DNA of 64,000 nt from Conidiobolus incongruus B7586 (taxonomy: Eukaryota; Entomophthoromycota; Entomophthoromycetes; Entomophthorales; Conidiobolaceae): contig JNEM01016396.1 in the NCBI GenBank assembly GCA_000697335.1, positions 1 to 64,000 on the forward strand, read 5' to 3'. Made by a program: the position numbers and the translations under genes. Shown here piece by piece: positions 39,340 to 51,023 of the stretch; within the stretch, counting starts at the first letter, position 1, and each line of letters begins with the position of its first letter. Under the pieces are notes generated by a model. It was given only the letters and a program-made list of their open reading frames with translations, made no database searches and was not told the DNA's origin.

Positions 39340-40006
39340 ATGATATCTGAAGATTTAATTTCTAACGGCTCTGACGACATCTTTATAGATGATCATATTG
39401 AAAATCATATATATGAATCAAGGCTTCATTCTAATTTAATGAATCAATTGAAAACTAATTTTGAAAAAGTAATATAGGCTCAATTGAAAATTAATATCAT
39501 TTTTAAAAACCTTAAAATTATACAATCAAATTCTTATTTATTTTTGACCTTTTAGGAAGGATTTAGAGAGGGAATTTTAACAACTAAAGATAAATTTGTT
39601 CAACTTGGATTTGACCAAGGTTTTGAAGAAGGTCTAGCAATTGGTGGGTTAGCTGGGCAGTTGTTGGGAGCAAGCTGGTATTTTATAATCAATAAGTATC
39701 CATTATAAATAATTAATATATAAATTTAGGGCTTTAAAACAATTGAAGTTACTTGATTCAACTGAATCTGAAAATCTTTGTAATCAAATACAAGAATTAG
39801 ATTTTGAAGAATTGATAGATAAGGAATATTTCAAATGCCATCCCGCTGAAGAAAAAGAAACAAATAATAACTTTAAGGGTTGGAAGGAATTACTACCAGA
39901 TATTACTCTATCGGAATCTCAGGAAAAACAATATTATTTCAAGGATTGGTATACAGAGAGTAGAGCACTTATTGATCGAATAATTAATAATACTCATTCG
40001 GAATAG
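39340..40006 (+). CDS. YAE1-domain protein (Yae1/Lto1 type)
   Basis: Three exons (39340–39468, 39556–39677, 39730–40006) join in frame to 175 residues. The N-terminal half holds the deca-GX3-type Yae1 repeat, with Gly and Glu in step: EGFREG, then LGFDQGFEEGLAIGGLAGQL at about 65–84. Yae1 with Lto1 adapts the ABC protein Rli1/ABCE1 to the cytosolic iron–sulfur assembly machinery, so it supports ribosome recycling and biogenesis. The C-terminal half is acidic and not recognisable. Lto1 is known to end in a Trp that binds the targeting complex. This protein ends in Ser-Glu, which favours Yae1 over Lto1. Sharing a promoter region with a ribosomal protein gene fits its role. Confidence 0.8.
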
Positions 40007-41404
40007 ACTAATAGAAATATCAAAATATATTACATCAATTATATATAGATTAATCTATAAGATATTAAGCAATAAATAAGTCAAGACTGTGGTGATTTTA
40101 AAAAATTTACTATATTCATATATCCTTTCTGGATGAAATGTAATTATTTTATTAACTTGATGTTATGTTTAATTTTAACTTTAATTTCTGTATTATTTTG
40201 TCTTCAAGAATCTAATTATTAATCATTATTTTCTTATCAAATAATATATAATAATTGTTATATAAAGTTTAACCTTGATCTGTATTGAATATTTTTAGCT
40301 TTGATTTTTTAATATTAATATCATTAACTACATTAATAATCATTATTGTATTAATATTGTTTGCTTTGTGATAATAGCATTTGAAAATTATTTTTGGTTC
40401 TTTTAGTATTTTTATATATTAGTAGTGAATTGAATAAAAATTGTATTTTATTGTTTATTTATTGTATAGTATATTGAATAAGAAATAGATATTTATATAA
40501 TCATAAATACTGATAATACCACATATCAAATTAATGGCTTTAATTGGTTACAATATTATATTACTTATAACCTTAGTAATATCCTTAGAAGTTTGTTTAT
40601 TAATATTAAAGGATTATTAAAACATACAAAATAGTAATTGGGGTGTTTTTATATTTATTTTTATGATATTAGATTTAAAATTTTATATTTTGTGTATAAT
40701 GTTGCTGAAAAGAAAAAATTATGTGTTCAATATTAGTTGAATAAAATACTCAATCATTAATGAAAATGATAAAAATATTTATTAATTGATTTAGAAATAT
40801 TTTAGCTTAATAATGCTATATTTATTTTTTTGATATTATTTATATATTTTTTCAATTATATTAAAATTTGTAACAATTTATAATTAAATTTATGTGTTTG
40901 GCTTATAAATAAAATTTTGATTTTATATTTGACACCATTTTTTATAAATGCACATATATTTTTAAATTTCAATTTATATAAACTCAGTATTAAAATCGAA
41001 CTTAGAATATAAATTAAAATCTTGATTATTTAGTTACAATATCAACTATCATTCATTAACTCAATATTAAATAAAACAACTTAAAAATAATTATATTTAT
41101 AATTTCAAACACTTTCTTAAAATAAATAATTAAAATTTCAATATTTATACAAAATTGGATAAATTATTAATAAATTTCAATCTTAAATATTAATATATTT
41201 ATAAAGATGGATATTCCTATAGTTAGATATATAAATGTATATAATCTTTGAATCTGATAAATTTATATTCAATAATATTATATATTAAACCAATTTTATA
41301 ATTTTTACAAATAAATTGCTTATTATCATACTAATCTTTCATTTTAAATGTTAAAAGTATATTAAAGCCTACTAAGTGAATACTATTAGTATAGAAATTA
41401 AATA
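40007..41404. other. gene-free spacer, 1.4 kb
   Basis: AT-saturated, with no exon, RNA or repeat recognised up to the left end of transposon copy 3. Confidence 0.5.
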
Positions 41405-42670
41405 ATAGCACAATTTTAAAATTAAAATTAAATAAATTAATTAATAAATAATATAAAATTAATAGCCTCTTTTATTTTTAATAACTCTTTTCTATACTTT
41501 TAATAAGCTTCTAATATTTAAAAAATAGTTTTTTTTATTAAAGACTAAAATTTAATATTTTACAAACTAATTTAATTTGTTTGTAGGAATTTTTTTTCTT
41601 GTAAGCTATTTTTTTAATTATTTAAAACAATTATAATTATATAAGTTATAATTAAGTAAATATACTAGATATAGTAACTCTCTCTAGTTTTTTTTATATA
41701 AAAAATCTTTTATAGTTTTAATATTATGAATTTTATAATTATTATACAAAACAATAAGTGTTTTTAATTTATATTAAAAACACTATTTAAAAATTGCTTT
41801 ATTTAAAAAAGTAATATATAATTTACTATTAATTAATTTTCCTTAAGGTATTAAATAAAAAAACTATATACCATTATAATTTATTACAACAATTAATATT
41901 TTTTTATATTTAAAGTATTTATTTATTAGAATTTATAAAAGGGATTAATTTAACTAAATTTAATATTTTGTTTTATTGTTAAGTAAAAGATTATATAAAA
42001 AAATTTAAGATTTATTAATTATAAATATTCACTGTAAAAATTTTTGTTTTTAGTTATACTTTAATAAGTTTAGTCTAGGTATAGCTATTTTAATTTTCTT
42101 TTAAGCTTTTATTAAATTATAAGATATCTATTTTATATTTTTATTAATTAAACTAAGTTTAAACTTAAGTATATATAATATGTTTATATAATTAATATTA
42201 AACTACTTTAATAATTCTTAAATAAAAATAAAAAGGTATTTTTTAATATATTTTTTACTTTATTTATAAGTAAAAAAGTAATAATAAAAATTAATCTTTT
42301 AAATATTAGTAAATTTTAAATAATGTCTTTTTTAACATTAAAATCACAAATTTAACAATATATAATAGTTTTAGATAAACTAACATCTTTATAAGTTGTT
42401 TATAAGTTTTAAATGATTTTAAAGGGTTTATAGTTAAGTTTTAAAAATACAAAAATAAAAGCCTTTTGATAATTATTAACTAATTTAAACATAGTTAAAT
42501 TTAAGTATAAATTTTAAAATCAAAATATTTTAATAAAAAAAATAATTAAAATTGAATATATATATATATATATAGTTTGAAAATATTTATTTTCCTATAT
42601 ATTTTATATATATATAATCTTTCAAAATGTATAATATGTTTGAAAAACCAGAAATTAAAAAATTTGCCAT
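41405..42670 (-). mobile_element. Tc1/mariner-type DNA transposon, full length, heavily decayed (copy 3)
   Basis: A 1,266-bp sister of the copy at 14909–16186, alignable by eye along its whole length in the same orientation. The ends are imperfect inverted repeats (ATAGCACAATTTTAAAATT left, AAAAAATTTGCCAT right). TA precedes the left end; the right flanking TA is not preserved. Compared with copy 2 many C and G positions have become T and A, and no transposase frame of useful length survives. The subterminal AT tract lies at about 42558–42575. Clearly inactive. Confidence 0.75.
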
Positions 42671-43839
42671 TTCTTAATTTCTATACTAATATTAATTTTT
42701 TGTCTCAATTTAATTTAGAATGTAAATCAATCTTAGTAATCACAAAATTACCCCATGTTGAAATTTCAATGCCTCTTTTCAAAGATCAATTATCAACCTC
42801 AAATTCCTAAATCATGTTTTCATATTTTCATCTTCCCTTTCAAACTCAGAGATAGACTAACTTTCAGTATGAAATTTAAATATATATATTTGGATAAATT
42901 TTGTAATTTAGTATTATCTTGTGGTTATTTAAGTTGTAACCCACCCGACCAACTTCATCTCCTCATTTATTACCTCACGGAGATATAACCCTGGAATGCC
43001 TGTCATGCCACTTCAAGGCCTTATTTTTTTTGAAGACCTAATACACTTTTTTACACTACTTACGACTAACAAATGGTCTATAAAAGAACCATTGTCAGAA
43101 TGCATTTTCATTATCATTTCTGACTTCTCTGAAGCCTATTAAATCCTTAATAAACCTTAATAAATTAGCTTAGCCTAAACTACCAAACAAATCACAAGCA
43201 AACTGCTCCCTCTTCTATTAACAACTTCCTATTAGCAAATGGTTGAGCCAAAATGGTATTCAAAATATTGAAAATATTGTAATAATTACAATTCATCCAT
43301 AAAATTAAAAAATCATAAATAATATCTTTTCTATCTTATGTATTAAGATTCAAATATTGAATATTGATAAATTTTAAAATTATTCATATTTGGATATTGT
43401 CATTTTAAATTGAAATTGAATCAAATGAGAAAATAGCGTGATTTTAATGAATTCTGGTAATTCAAATGGATAATGAAGTCACATTAATGAATTAATTTAT
43501 TGTTTGATAATTGATATTATTATTAACTTTATATTTGAAAAAATAAGGATACATATAACGAATACTGATATGGTTTAAAATTGGATTATAACTACAGTAT
43601 AAATATTGATCTATAACCTGATAATGTGACTTTATAATTATGATTTCACAATTGAATTTTAATTATCTGAAAGTAGGGTCCAATTAAATCAATTTTAGAA
43701 TGTTTTTGAATAATTCATTGCCACTAATTTTTACATTTAAACCATAATTATCTAATTAACATATATGCCATTTTTTTGTTATAACTAATTTCTTTTTAAA
43801 TCAATTATTTCTTTTATATTATTAAATTAATAATTTTTT
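42671..43839. other. gene-free spacer with an LTR-like island
   Basis: Between transposon copy 3 and the PROPPIN gene. Apart from the island at 42935–43222 it is AT-rich without further signal. Confidence 0.5.
42935..43222 (+). mobile_element. probable solo LTR, Ty3/Gypsy-like
   Basis: A 288-base island, much richer in G+C than its surroundings and non-coding. It starts TGTAACCCACCCGACC and ends CTTCTATTAACA, giving TG…CA ends. TATAAAAG lies at about 43080–43087 and AATAAA motifs follow 70–90 bases later. TATA then poly(A) signal in this order is what an LTR carries. No partner LTR, internal region or clear target duplication is present, so it would be an old solo LTR. Confidence 0.5.
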
Positions 43840-45407
43840 ATGATAATAAATAACTCTTTTAGCCCTCAAGATTTGCTACTTTATTTAAATTATAACCAAG
43901 ATTTCGGATGTTTTTCGGTTGGTTTAGAGAATGGATTTAGGATATTTAATTGTGACCCCATTAAAGAAAAAATGAGGAAGGAGTTTGAAGATGGAGGAGG
44001 TATCGCACTCGTTGAAATGCTTTTCCGGTGTAATTATTTGGGACTGGTAGGTGGTGGCAGAAATCCTAAATTTCCCCCAAATAAAGTAATCATATGGGAC
44101 GACCTTAAGGGTAAACCTGTAGTCGAACTGGAATTTAGGTCAGTAGTTAGAAATGTCAAGCTAAGAAGAGACAGGTAACTATCATATAAATATTCTTTTT
44201 CATTTCATTTATTTTTTAGAATTGTAGCTGTGCTTTCTAACAAAGTATTTGTTTACACTTTTGGTGGTGCGCCTCAAAAACTTTTCACTTTAGAGACTTA
44301 TAATAATGACAAAGGTCATTATAATGCTTGTCAAAATTTTGAATTTTCTTTTTCTAAATTTTCTCCTTAGGACTTGTTGCAGTTTCTACCTCTAACCATT
44401 CTGCTATTATGGCTATTCCGGGCAGGCAAAAAGGTGTTGTTCAAATAGTTAATTTAGCTATTAGTGGTCACCCTACCTCTTTTTCTCTATCAGAGCCATA
44501 TACAGCAAATAATCCAGTGATTACTTTAATATCAGCCCATACTACCCAGTTATCATGTATTGCTCTTAATGCCGAGGGAACAAGACTAGCCACAGCTAGT
44601 GAAAAAGTAAAAAATCTAAATTATATGTAATTTTTCAATAAGTTCTAACCCAAAGTCGCTAGGGTACCTTGATTCGAGTTTTTGAAACTTCAAATGGTCG
44701 TCTCCTACATGAATTGAGAAGAGGTGTTGATCGAGCTGATATATTTAGGTATTGTTATTGATGAATCGCTCGATTTATTTTTATATTGATTAAAATATTT
44801 GTAGTATCTCATTTAATTCAAATTCGACTAGATTGTGTGTTTCTTCTGATAAAGGAACAATCCACATCTTTAATTTAGATGGTGATCCTGGTCACGATTT
44901 ACCATTTAGCGATGAGCAATCTATGGCATCTTCATTTAATTCTTCATTATCCAATCAAGATCATCCTTTGTAAGTCGGCAAGATAGATTGTTTCTATTTA
45001 TATAATTTACTAATTTTTAATTTAGAAGCTCTAGTGCTGGAAATCGTCATTCAAGGTAAACTTTAGAAAAAATAATTATTATTTATATTAATTACTAATT
45101 CCATTCCCATATTTAGTTTTTCATTTATGAAAGATTTACTTCCTAAATATTTTTCATCACAATGGAGTTTTGCTCATTTTAGGGTGAATAATGAAGTAAA
45201 ATGTATTTGCGCTTTTAATCCTGAACCCGATTCTAATCAATTAACAGGTAAGCATATTCTAATATTATAGTCATTTTTAGTTAACCAATTATTATAGTCC
45301 TCTGCGCAGACGGTGGATATTATAAGATCGCTTTTGACCCTGTTAAAGGAGGAGAATGTGAAAGAGTCTCGTATAGAAAATTCTTATCAGATTTACCAAA
45401 TGATTAA
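43840..45407 (+). CDS. PROPPIN WD-repeat autophagy protein (WIPI3/4–Hsv2-like)
   Basis: Phosphoinositide-binding seven-bladed propeller acting in autophagosome formation and endosomal membranes. Eight exons (43840–44174, 44220–44314, 44371–44606, 44663–44748, 44805–44969, 45026–45055, 45117–45247, 45298–45407) join in frame to 395 residues. The family's PtdIns3P-binding motif is present as LRRG at 240–243 in [16 protein letters not shown], where most members have FRRG or LRRG. Other hallmarks are [16 protein letters not shown] near the start, [31 protein letters not shown], and SHTTQLSC-like [12 protein letters not shown]. The length and LRRG are closer to WDR45/WDR45B/Hsv2 than to Atg18. Exon 6 is only 30 bases. 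Confidence 0.92.
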
Positions 45408-46072
45408 TTTTTGTATTATGTTTTAGTCCTATTTATATTGTTATATATATATTTATCAATAAATGAATCAGAGTGAATATTTCAAATAATTTGGAATTAT
45501 TTATTATTCGAGTGAAAAATATTAAAATCATTTTATAGATATCATTTCCAAATTTTTCAGGTATTTTTTACTTTTCTTAGATTTCATTTCTATTAAATAA
45601 CTTTTAATGATTTTAACTATATATATATATATATTTTCTGAGAACTTTTTTACATAAATGAAAAATTTTCGATATTGATAATCAAATATCTCTTTACTCT
45701 GGATTTAATGATGAAATGTATCTACTTGGTCAAATTGAGCCAATTAATATTAATTAATAGTCAATTGAATGTAAGCTCATATAAACATTTAAATGAGATT
45801 ATAAATAACTACAAAATTAGTAAAATATTTAATTTTCATTTGTATATTATTATTTAACCTATAAAAATTTAATAGTGTTTTTAGAATTTGTTCCACAATT
45901 CTCTTTAATACTTGAATTAATTTATTTCATCATAATTGGTCACCCATAATTATAATTTGAAAAATGCGTCTATAAATATAGAAAATAAATTGTACTCAAT
46001 ATAAATAAAAAATAATCAATACAAATACTAAATTTTATATTTGAAATAAAAAAATTAGCTAGCATATAAAAT
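45408..46072. other. spacer between PROPPIN and POLD2 genes
   Basis: 665 AT-rich bases. They should hold the PROPPIN 3' end and the POLD2 promoter. Nothing specific was recognised. Confidence 0.5.
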
Positions 46073-47975
46073 ATGCCATCGACTTCAGGTATTCTCAATA
46101 AAATTTATAATACACATCTACTCAATATTTTACTCAATTTAGCTACTTCACCAACCAAAAAATTTTTGAACAAAAAAGCAGAGTATTTCATACCTGAGTC
46201 CAGCTATTTAAAATATAGAAAAGATTCCAAATACAAAACTTATAATGAAAACTATAAATTGGAATTAAACCTTCAAGATTATGAAAATCAATTTTTACAC
46301 TTGTATAACTTTCGTTTGGATTCTTTAAAACCAATTTGTTTAAATTTGGCTAAGGAGAAATGGTCTAAGAAGTATGAAGAAGGTATTTGTATATTGCTAT
46401 TTATGGTTTGTTAAACAATTCTAAATCATTAAATTTAGCTCAGTTAACCAACAAGGTCTTGGATGCTGTGGATTCTCTAAATTATATAGTTGGAACTATT
46501 TATCGTAAAATGGCTCTTAAACCTAGTATTTTCGACGATGTTTCGAAAAATGTAAATTCATTCAATATATAATTAATAGTTTATAGTTAACTCTATTTTG
46601 GTAGCTTTGGGTTGTAAATCCGCCACCCGTTGATCATTATTATAATGAATCTGATGAAATTTATTTGGAAGATGACAGTGGTAGAATTCAGTTAATTCAT
46701 TCTAATTGGGATGAGTTCACCCCACTAGTTACTGGTAAAATTTATTTAATATATTTTTTAAGAATTCATATATTTATTGGCTTTTTATTAGGCATTGTTG
46801 TGGCTGTTCTTGGACATAAAAACCCTGATGGGTCCTTTGAAGTTATTGATATTCAACTTCCTGAACTTCCAGCGCAAACTCCTTTAATAGAAGCTGCCTC
46901 AATTCAAGGTAAAATATTATGATCATTAACTATACACGATTCATTTATTGAATTAGATGAAAAATACGTGGCCATTTTATCTGGTATAAACTTGGGTCCT
47001 AATAAGCCTATCCATCCTACTTTGGAGTTTTTATCTGATTATATATCAGGATTTGCTAACGATGATTCTGACGTAAAATATATTATTAAGTTTATAATTC
47101 ATTGACTAATTTATCAATATAGAACAATGACGCATTCTCGTCCAATATCGTAGGTTTAATCTTGGCTGGTGGTGTATTCTCCTTTGAAGTTGCTAATAAT
47201 AGCAAAGTAACTGAAAATTGCACTTATTTATTGCATAAACTAATTTTATATTAGCAGCATATTTCTAATAATGACTCCATTGATCATGTTGATCAACTCT
47301 TATCTAATTTGTCTTGTCACATTCCTGTTTTTGTGATGCCTGGATCTGAAGATCCCGCCAACGTTACCCTACCTCAAGATCCTCTTCACAAAGTGTTGTT
47401 CCCAAAGGCTTCCAAAAACCCTAATTTCCATTCCTTGACCAATCCATCATCAATCATATTCGATCAGACAAAGTATTAATCTGATATATATTATTATATA
47501 ATATACTAATTTATAAAATTCAGAATTTTAGGCACCAGTGGACAAAATATCAACGATCTTACCAAATATTCAGGAATTATGAAACCTTTAGATTGGTTAG
47601 AAGCAACTCTTAAATATAGACATATATGTCCCAATGCTCCAGATACTGAATGTAAATAATTTACACTTTCTATGTATCATTGCTAATATTTTCAATTAGA
47701 CTCCTTCCCTTATAAACATCAAGATCCTTTAATTATTCACGACTGTCCCCATATCTATTTTGCTTCCAACCAACCTCAATTAGCATCTAAACTATTAACT
47801 GGTAAGAGTTATAAGTATAAATTATTATATAGTGTATTGAAAAATATGTGTAGGCCACGATGGACAAAAAATCCGACTTGTAAGTATTCCCAATTTTGAG
47901 TCTAAACACGAGGTTGTATTAGTTTCTTTGAATAGTTTGAATGTCAAAAAAATTAATTTGAATTATCTGAATTAA
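46073..47975 (+). CDS. POLD2: DNA polymerase delta small (B) subunit
   Basis: Accessory subunit that bridges the catalytic and other subunits of replicative DNA polymerase delta. Ten exons (46073–46382, 46439–46551, 46605–46734, 46792–46908, 46957–47072, 47123–47206, 47258–47472, 47524–47651, 47700–47801, 47854–47975) join in frame to 478 residues, as in other species (human 469). Family landmarks are in order: FIPESSYLKYRKDS, YRKMALKPSI, SGRIQLI of the OB fold, TGIVVAVLGHK, YVAILSGINLG, the inactive phosphoesterase region with VFVMPGSEDPANVTLPQ, LGTSGQNINDL, and HDCPHIYFASNQP. Exon 7 has two possible acceptors three bases apart (47255 or 47258), which would add one Gln. The final exon reads through an in-frame GTAAGT. 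Confidence 0.94.
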
Positions 47976-48725
47976 ATGGAAAATAAAATTATACCAAGTA
48001 ATTGAAGTTTGAGATATTTCCATATTACAATTACCAGTTTGAATAATTTGAATATCGATACAGAATATATACCCCTACCCTTCTATTTCCTTTCAAATAG
48101 AGTAAAACTTTAGTGCAATTACATCATTAAATCATATGGACTAAATATATTTGATATAGTGTAAACAAATAAGGTTAAATGACTTGAGTTAAATCGAAAT
48201 TATATCGATATAATAAAAAATTCAGAAACAAATACTAAATTCTTGGAGGTTAAAGTATTTTATAATATTTAATGTATTATCATTCGATTTCTATTAAAGG
48301 GTTTTATTTTGATTTTATTACTCTTAAACTTGATCTTTAAACGATGAGCGTTATCTATATTTTTGAAGGTCAAGTAACATTATAAAAACAATGATTATAT
48401 TATTTAAAAATGCTCGTTTATTTAATCATAGTAATATTTATATAAACAATTATATATACTCATTTTTAGCTAAGTGAACGATATCAAGCCACTAAGAAAA
48501 AATGTAATATTTCGATAAAAGATAATCTACTTAATAAGATATTAAATAAATTATAAAAAGTTGATGAGTATAGAATAAATATTATTTAACAATAATGAAA
48601 ATAGAATAATCAATAATTAAGGTATATAAAAATATAGTAAAAGGACACAAATATGGGAAAAAAGTAATGGATTTTGATTAAAATTTAAACAGAATTAAGA
48701 ATATTTAATAATGACAAGACATTAT
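47976..48725. other. spacer between POLD2 and tRNA-Lys
   Basis: 750 bases, AT-rich, no exon or RNA recognised. No clear upstream element of the tRNA was picked out. Confidence 0.5.
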
Positions 48726-48798
48726 GCCCGGTTAGCTCAGTCGGTAGAGCATCAGACTTTTAATCTGAGGGTCGTGGGTTCGAGCCCCACATTGGGCG
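48726..48798 (+). tRNA. tRNA-Lys (anticodon UUU), intronless
   Basis: A 73-base cloverleaf. The acceptor stem pairs GCCCGGT with ATTGGGC (two G–U pairs). The D arm GCTCAGTCGGTAGAGC, the anticodon arm CAGACTTTTAATCTG with TTT, and the T arm GTGGGTTCGAGCCCCAC all fold. The discriminator base is G. A box (TAGCTCAGTCGG) and B box (GGTTCGAGCCC) are intact, so pol III transcription is expected. A T-rich stretch follows at once. No intron. Confidence 0.98.
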
Positions 48799-51023
48799 CT
48801 TTATTTTGGTCTTGGTTCATTTTTAATTTAACATTATTTTCTAATTTTATATATAACTTTCTTCACTTAATTTTTAAAAAAAATTATTTCTTATTTTAGG
48901 ATCTAATTATTGAATATTTAATAAAATATTATAATATAATTCAATTTATATCCTCCTTTATTAGCTATAATATATTATCAAATTTTACAAATTATCTGAT
49001 CTTATTAAAATCTTTTTTTGTCCAGCAGTTTAAATGTCTTATTCAATTTTGTATCAATATTATAAAAATTTTTGAATTGTTTTCTAATATAGAAATCTTT
49101 TTAACAACTTAAAGCCCTTGTAATCATAAGGATTCATATTAGGAGTGTATGGCAAATGTGTTTATAAACCCCATTTGTTTCATATAATAAGAATTTTTAC
49201 AATATTTGCTATAGGGGGCTTGGCATAATTAAGTATTATTAGAGGACTGATTTTGCCAAAATAAAAATTATCCTGTGATTTTGATTTTTTTAAAATATAT
49301 CATGCATTTTATGGTAATTCTTAATTGTAATAATTTGAAGTAAATATTTTAATATTCATATCAATAGTTTAAAATTTGTTAATAAAAATTAAGACTAGAA
49401 CTTTAAAAATAACATAAAATCTAGATAACTGATAAATTCAGGGTGTATTCAATGGATATTAAATTTTATTTATAATAATAATTTATTTTAATTGCTGAGA
49501 TTTGAATGATATTTAATTTTTTTATAAAACTATTTCATTATTATTTAATTCACAAGTTAAATAAATATATATAACACAATTGGAGTGATTTTTCTTTTAT
49601 CCTAGTGATTTATTGAATATTAAAAAGATACTTACTATTAATAAGCAATATATTAGATATATTTTGTTAATAAATAAATACTTTGTTTTATATTTCTCTA
49701 GATTTTTTGATATATTTTTTAATAACGATTTACCTGTGATGACCAATTTTAAACTTATTTTGATTGAAATATAGTACGTCATTACACCTATTGATTAACG
49801 AAAGATATTATCAGGAGAAAAAAAATATTATTCAATATATTCTTGATATATAATGGTGAATTTTGGTCGTTGGTAAATATAAAATCAAATATCAATTGAT
49901 AATAAATTTTGAATAAAATTAAATCATGATATAAAAATACTTAATAATAAATATTTTTAATCTGGTATTTTGAAACCCAATAATATTTGTTTTTAATATT
50001 TTTAATTTATATAAAAAGAAATATAGCTTTTGTTTTATAATAATCAACCTTGTTATATTACTATAAAATTTTTTCTATATTAAAAATTTTTAATCTTTTT
50101 ATAACTTAAAATATAATATTATTCTATATAAATGAGATAAAGTTTTTGGCTGTGTAAGTTTATAATATAATATGATATTTTTAGCTATTCTATATATAAT
50201 TATTAATGATCATTAAGATATTCATATTTTTTCATTTTTTTAATTTGATTTATTATTCCAATCATAAAATTATTATATTATATATTTATAAATATATTAA
50301 ATTTTTAAGTAAACAATAATTTTCAAAAATTATATTGATACTTTGATTATATAATTTGAGGAAAAATAAGAATTAATGAATAGTTAGATAACAGTTTATT
50401 TAAAAATATTTTATATTTAATACTCAATAAGCTTGCAATTTAAAATTATTAGTGATGAATATCTTACCCTTTGAATAGTGATTTCAAGTATATATGATAT
50501 TTGAAAAATTGAAATTTTGGGTTGTTAAATACAGGTTTTATTTGAACCCTGATTTATCAAATCATAATATAAAGGAAGTATAAATGAGAGTATAACTAAC
50601 AATTATTTAACAATATCCAAACCAATTCAATATAATTAAGAATAAAGCATCACCTCAATAATTTCCCAAATAGGATATTAAACGGATAAAGGTAGTTACC
50701 TTAAAAATTGAATTTAAAAATAAATTAAAATATTCAAATCAATCCAAATTTCACTCAAATTTTACAGCCTATCAATTTGGACCAATTAATCATGATGGTT
50801 AAAACAAATGATTTAATTTGGGATATAAAAAATTGTGGATAAACTAAATCTGGGAAGCAAGACTATTCCAATAATAGTTGATGAAATTAGCTAATTTTTG
50901 GAATATAAAAATAAACATCGAAGCAACACCTTTAATTATTCCTTAATTAATTTTATAATTTTATAGTTGTAATCCTTTTTGTTGAAGTTTGATTTTATTG
51001 TTTGATTATTATAGGTTCAACAA
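48799..51023. other. gene-free spacer, 2.2 kb
   Basis: AT-saturated. No supported exon or RNA. The minus frame at 49597–49782 is low-complexity Ile/Lys/Leu/Tyr sequence. Confidence 0.5.

Noticed and set aside
42577-42988. Two overlapping plus frames
   Set aside because: They cross the right end of transposon copy 3 and the start of the LTR-like island.
48711-48899. 62-codon plus frame
   Set aside because: It runs through the tRNA-Lys gene in a non-coding sense.
49597-49782. 61-codon minus frame
   Set aside because: Low-complexity AT translation, no features.
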